From NCBI GenBank assembly GCA_951813075.1, contig OX638343.1, positions 1,963,087 to 2,020,000 of the forward strand: a DNA stretch of 56,914 bases, given 5' to 3'. The notes below the pieces were generated by a model, which was given only the letters and a program-made list of their open reading frames with translations, did not search any database and had not been told where the DNA came from. Shown piece by piece: positions 52,005 through 56,914 of this stretch. The position numbers and the translations under genes are program-made. Numbering within the stretch: the stretch's first letter is position 1; every line of letters begins with the position of its first letter. The DNA is from Arenicellales bacterium. Its GTDB lineage: Bacteria > Pseudomonadota > Gammaproteobacteria > Arenicellales > JAJDZL01.

Positions 52005-52973
52005 TTAATTCAGTCCAAGCCACCCGTCGACACGATCTGAATTCGCGGCGACCCACTCGCGCGCAACGTCTACGTTGGAACGCTTCTTGACGCCAATCTC
52101 GTACGAGAAATTATTTACAGTATCGGTATCCACGTCGATTTTGGCAAGAAACGCCGCAACGGATGGCGCACGTTTTTCAAGCGAACGCGAATAACCGACA
52201 TGAATCGTTTTCGGTTTGTCACCAGTGGTGACTTTGGAGTTTTCGAACCATTTCGGATCTTCGGCTGGCTGTTTCATGTCGTATTTTGCTGGGTCGTGTT
52301 CTGGTTCCTCCAGACGAACCATATCGAAAACGAACCAGTTGTAGTGCGGCGCATAGCAATAGAAGGCATAACCTTCGTTCTTGTTTTGGGCGGTCGAGAT
52401 TGAGGCCGTTGCCACTTCTTCTTCCGCAATGATCGGCTTGAAAAAATTGGTGATTCCGTAGTCGCGCACTTTCACTGAGTTGATCTTGGTGGAGGCCCAA
52501 CCAGGCGCACCGACCCAAATATCACCCATACCGTCACCATCGCGATCCATCAGTTTGGCAATTTCAGGGGTAGCCAGATCAAACACCGTCTTGATGTTGT
52601 GTTTCTCTGCGAAATCCTTCAACGCGCAGAATGCGGAGAAACCAACGTAGCTGCCCTCGCTCAACGCAACCGTATTGGCAGTGTCTACATACTCCCGCGT
52701 GAAGTTTTCCTGGTTCGGCATCCAGACATCCGGGTGGACATCGATTTCGCCCTTACCCCGATCCATACCCTTGAAGATTACCGCATTGGTGCCCGGAACC
52801 AGTTCGGCTTTACCACCAAGTTTGTCTTCAATGACGACTTTGATAAGACCTGCCATGGCACGACCGCTAGTCCAGTTCGGTTCACCGATCGCTACCAATT
52901 CCTGTGCATAGGCACTAAACACGGCAGACATGGCAAGTATTGCTGACAGAGCCAGCATTCTAAAAATTCTCAC
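52005..52973 (-). CDS. proX: Glycine betaine ABC transporter substrate-binding protein
   Basis: A 322-residue periplasmic protein with a signal peptide (residues 1-23, ending AYAQ). IGEPNWTSGRAMAGLIKVVI and GEIDVHPDVWMPNQENF carry aromatic residues that cage the trimethylammonium group; FYCYAPHYNWFV adds further aromatics. It belongs to the OpuAC/ProX branch. It is first in a proX-proV-proW unit read on the minus strand, but now separated from proV by IS5 debris. The AGGAGG ribosome binding site is seen about 10 nt upstream. A divergent GntR regulator shares its promoter region. Confidence 0.93.
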   Translation of the reverse strand: MRIFRMLALSAILAMSAVFSAYAQELVAIGEPNWTSGRAMAGLIKVVIEDKLGGKAELVPGTNAVIFKGMDRGKGEIDVHPDVWMPNQENFTREYVDTANTVALSEGSYVGFSAFCALKDFAEKHNIKTVFDLATPEIAKLMDRDGDGMGDIWVGAPGWASTKINSVKVRDYGITNFFKPIIAEEEVATASISTAQNKNEGYAFYCYAPHYNWFVFDMVRLEEPEHDPAKYDMKQPAEDPKWFENSKVTTGDKPKTIHVGYSRSLEKRAPSVAAFLAKIDVDTDTVNNFSYEIGVKKRSNVDVAREWVAANSDRVDGWLGLN

Positions 52974-53011
52974 AACATCCTCCTATCGACTGAATTCATT
53001 ACTTGTTTATC

Positions 53012-53042
53012 TAACATGACATATCCTTTATTTGACATGTTA
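53012..53042. promoter_or_regulatory. Inverted-repeat operator in the proX leader
   Basis: TAACATGACA (53012-53021) and TGACATGTTA (53033-53042) form a 10+10 inverted repeat (one mismatch) around an 11-nt spacer. It begins immediately downstream of the proX -10 and so would block transcription when bound, probably by the divergent GntR-type regulator. Confidence 0.6.
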
Positions 53043-53054
53043 TTCTAAAATGTA

Positions 53055-53083
53055 ATGGTAATAAAACCTTGTTAAAATGTCAA
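53055..53083 (-). promoter_or_regulatory. Probable sigma-70 promoter of proX
   Basis: On the minus strand TTGACA (53083-53078) is followed after 17 nt by TACCAT (53060-53055), a perfect -35 with a weak -10. The start point would be near 53048, about 75 nt before the proX ATG, with the inverted repeat just inside the transcript. Confidence 0.6.
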
Positions 53084-53149
53084 TATGTGCTTTCTGTGTC
53101 GAAATCATCTATTGACGGGAGACTGGCTTCTAAGAAGCTAAGGACGTGA

Positions 53150-53857
53150 TTGTTCTTGACAGACAAAGTTACACAGGCATCTAACAACTCCAGTGGTGCG
53201 GTTCACCTTAAAGATGAGGCCTTTCGTGACCTCGAACGGATGATTGTTAACGGTAAACTGGAGCCTGGCCGGTGGGTATCAGAAACAGATCTGATGGAAA
53301 TCTCCGGCCACACGCGCGCGCCAGTTCGGTCGGCAATTCAGCGACTAGCAGATGAAACGCTTCTAAGAATTGTTCCTCGACGCGGAGCACAGGTATGTCC
53401 CATAGATCATACTGAACAGTTTCGGGCCCTAGAGTTGAAGCGCGTTGTCGAGACTCTCGTCGCACGATCAGCCGCGAAGCGCGCGACGGCGAACCAACGG
53501 AAAAAGTTCGCCAAAATTGCCAAAGGGTTTAAGAAATTATCGCTGCAGAATGATCAGGTCACGATGACCGAACTTGATTCTGAGTGCTTTTCCCTTTTGC
53601 TAATCGCATCTGACAACAAGTTTGCAGCGAGGGCGTTGACATCCGTCAAGGGTCTTTCCAGGCGGTTTTGGGTATTCCATCAAGAACAGTACGGAAACGT
53701 GGAACGTATGGCAGCTGCGCATGCAGCCGTCGCTCTTGCGGTCTCTGAGGGAGATGAGGAAAAAGCGGGCAACGCCGTCGGAGAACTGATAGACTACGTT
53801 GAAGAGTTTACCCTCGAAGTTGTTGGCTTCAACGCCGCAAGATTTAGAGAGAGCTAA
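53150..53857 (+). CDS. GntR-family (FCD/FadR-type) transcriptional regulator
   Basis: A 235-residue regulator. The winged helix is at about residues 22-85 (GRWVSETDLMEISGHTRAPVRSAIQRLADE, with RIVPRRGAQV as wing). The all-helical FCD ligand domain follows; metal-site histidines are expected in AAHAAVALAVSEGD. The start is a TTG at 53150 with AAGGA 6 nt upstream. It is divergent from proX, which suggests it controls osmolyte uptake in response to a ligand, perhaps a betaine breakdown product. Confidence 0.85.
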   Translation: MFLTDKVTQASNNSSGAVHLKDEAFRDLERMIVNGKLEPGRWVSETDLMEISGHTRAPVRSAIQRLADETLLRIVPRRGAQVCPIDHTEQFRALELKRVVETLVARSAAKRATANQRKKFAKIAKGFKKLSLQNDQVTMTELDSECFSLLLIASDNKFAARALTSVKGLSRRFWVFHQEQYGNVERMAAAHAAVALAVSEGDEEKAGNAVGELIDYVEEFTLEVVGFNAARFRES

Positions 53858-54574
53858 CAACATCGCTACATTCTACGATTCCAATCACTATTCATTAGTG
53901 ATATTGACAAGCTTGATTTGAGTTCGTTCGAAAAATATTTTCGCTATATCGCATACAGATTACATACTGCCACATGTAGCGAACCGAGTCAGTGAAATCC
54001 ACGTGCTCGAAACCATAAAATTGAACTGTGTATCGTGGGAGGATGAGGAATTCATAGCGCCGAACTATAAGAGCTGTCTTCTATGAGTACGAACCCTAGA
54101 AGAATTATCGGTGGTTACATGTTCTTGATCGCTATTGCAGCCAAATCGCATCTTGCGGTTCCCACTCAGCGGGGTGTACTGATTCACAATCTGCAGGAAT
54201 CATGCAGCCAGCGCGGTTTGATTGAGATATTGAATCTGTGCAATGGCTGCAGAAGCAACTCATGTGGGCAGAAAAGTGTTGGTCATGCGCACGCACCGTG
54301 AGTAATTCTCGGTTCGATTAATGTGATGAATTTGATTTACAAGCACTACCCTTGAGACTGGTAAATGCCTCAGTTCCGAGGCTCGTGTAACACGGAAATA
54401 ATCAGGACGGCGCTATTCCATGAGTCATGAATAAATTGTCATGGCACTGGAATCAAGTTTATTTGAGGGATACCCTTGGACAGACAAGAAGAAACAATTG
54501 TCTACCAAAAAACCAGGAAGGCAGGCATTCAAGCATTTACCTGATTTCGCGGCATTGTCGCCTGTACAAACGTA
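53858..54574 (-). other. Region between the GntR gene and the rRNA operon
   Basis: About 700 bases with no complete gene. It carries a scrap of agmatine deiminase (54134-54172). Other frames are short and unrecognised. A T-rich run on the minus strand (around 54499-54514) downstream of 5S could be part of the rRNA terminator, but no convincing hairpin was seen with it. Confidence 0.55.
54134..54172 (-). pseudogene. 39-bp relic of the agmatine deiminase gene
   Basis: It matches 45432-45470 with one mismatch and encodes AEWEPQDAIWLQ on the minus strand, the same residues 44-55 of the intact enzyme, followed directly by a TAG stop. The flanking DNA is not similar. It lies downstream of 5S rRNA, in the same relative order as the intact gene and the displaced 23S fragment. 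Confidence 0.85.
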
Positions 54575-54692
54575 TGCCCGGCAGTACCTACTTTCACGCG
54601 GAAACTCTCCGCACTATCATCGGCGCTAAACGTTTTCACTACTGAGTTCGAGATGGATTCAGGTGGTACCCATTTGCTATGGCCGCCGGGCA
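54575..54692 (-). rRNA. rrf: 5S ribosomal RNA
   Basis: 118 nt on the minus strand starting TGCCCGGCGGCC and ending with the complementary CTGCCGGGCA, which form the terminal helix. Internal landmarks such as CCGAACTC-like CTCGAACTCAG and GCCGATGATAGTG agree with bacterial 5S. It follows 23S after a 113-nt spacer. No tRNA lies in that spacer. Confidence 0.95.
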
Positions 54693-54805
54693 AATCTTCA
54701 GATTCAGCTCCATTTAGAATAACTGAATCAAAAACAATTGGTAGTCAAAGCGCTTGATATGCACTTTTTGTGGACATATAGCCACTCGAACATTTCGAGC
54801 GTTAT

Positions 54806-56914
<2,109 letters not shown>

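Noticed and set aside
54693..54805. tRNA in the 23S-5S spacer
   Set aside because: No cloverleaf or T-loop motif was visible; the spacer is 113 nt.

Overview
This window looks like a chromosomal segment of a Gram-negative, respiring heterotroph of the Pseudomonadota, most likely an uncultured or marine gammaproteobacterium. The evidence is an MlaC-type outer-membrane lipid protein, a GlnK-AmtB pair behind a sigma-54 promoter, malate synthase G, TRAP and tripartite tricarboxylate (TTT) transporters, choline-sulfatase, and a proteobacterial-type 23S/5S rRNA locus on the minus strand at the right edge. The species is not identifiable by reading alone. Base composition is moderate and uneven; the SulP gene at 34.9-37.1 kb and the proV gene near 51 kb look richer in G+C than their neighbours.

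Layout. 0-9.6 kb is mostly household: a cut glutathione transferase, a formyltransferase, an anchored penicillin-binding transpeptidase, thyA-folA plus an alpha/beta hydrolase, glnK-amtB with an NtrC-like site and a sigma-54 promoter, an FMN reductase and a DHCR24-like FAD oxidase. 9.7-13.1 kb is a toxin/regulator patch (hipBA and an AlbA_2 ATPase-like regulator with in-frame repeats). 13.2-23.4 kb holds redox, periplasmic and central-carbon genes (exported rhodanese, aldo/keto reductase, TauD dioxygenase, exported DsrE-like protein, DAO-type oxidoreductase, mlaC, a WYL regulator, glcB, NnrU).

23.4-31.4 kb is a coherent cluster: choline-sulfatase and a TTT binding protein on one strand, and divergently a ROK regulator, tctB, tctA and a two-part metallophosphoesterase. 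A perfect operator-like palindrome lies in the shared promoter region. It reads as an uptake and ester-cleavage module for sulfated or phosphorylated organic compounds; the C-terminal half of the phosphoesterase is the least explained protein part in the window. A sterol-desaturase-type hydroxylase, a DUF4143 ATPase preceded by about 22-bp iterons, and a SulP permease follow. At 37.9-42.4 kb a Rieske oxygenase sits with a complete TRAP transporter, suggesting import and demethylation or oxidation of an aromatic or carboxylate substrate. IS21, IS110 and IS5 relics and a phd-vapC pair mark 37-52 kb as turned-over DNA.

45.7-54.9 kb is a block (COG0523 GTPase, amidohydrolase, proW-proV, IS5 relic, proX, GntR regulator) bracketed by two kinds of direct repeat: a 126-bp copy of the 23S rRNA 3' end, and a 39-bp scrap of the agmatine deiminase gene beside the genuine rRNA operon. 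The order 23S end then agmatine deiminase occurs at both ends, so the block appears to have arisen by duplication or single-crossover integration at an rRNA-operon/agmatine-deiminase junction. Themes linking the genes are osmolytes (choline sulfate, glycine betaine), organosulfur and sulfate handling (sulfatase, TauD, rhodanese, DsrE, SulP) and scavenging of nitrogen and small organic acids.
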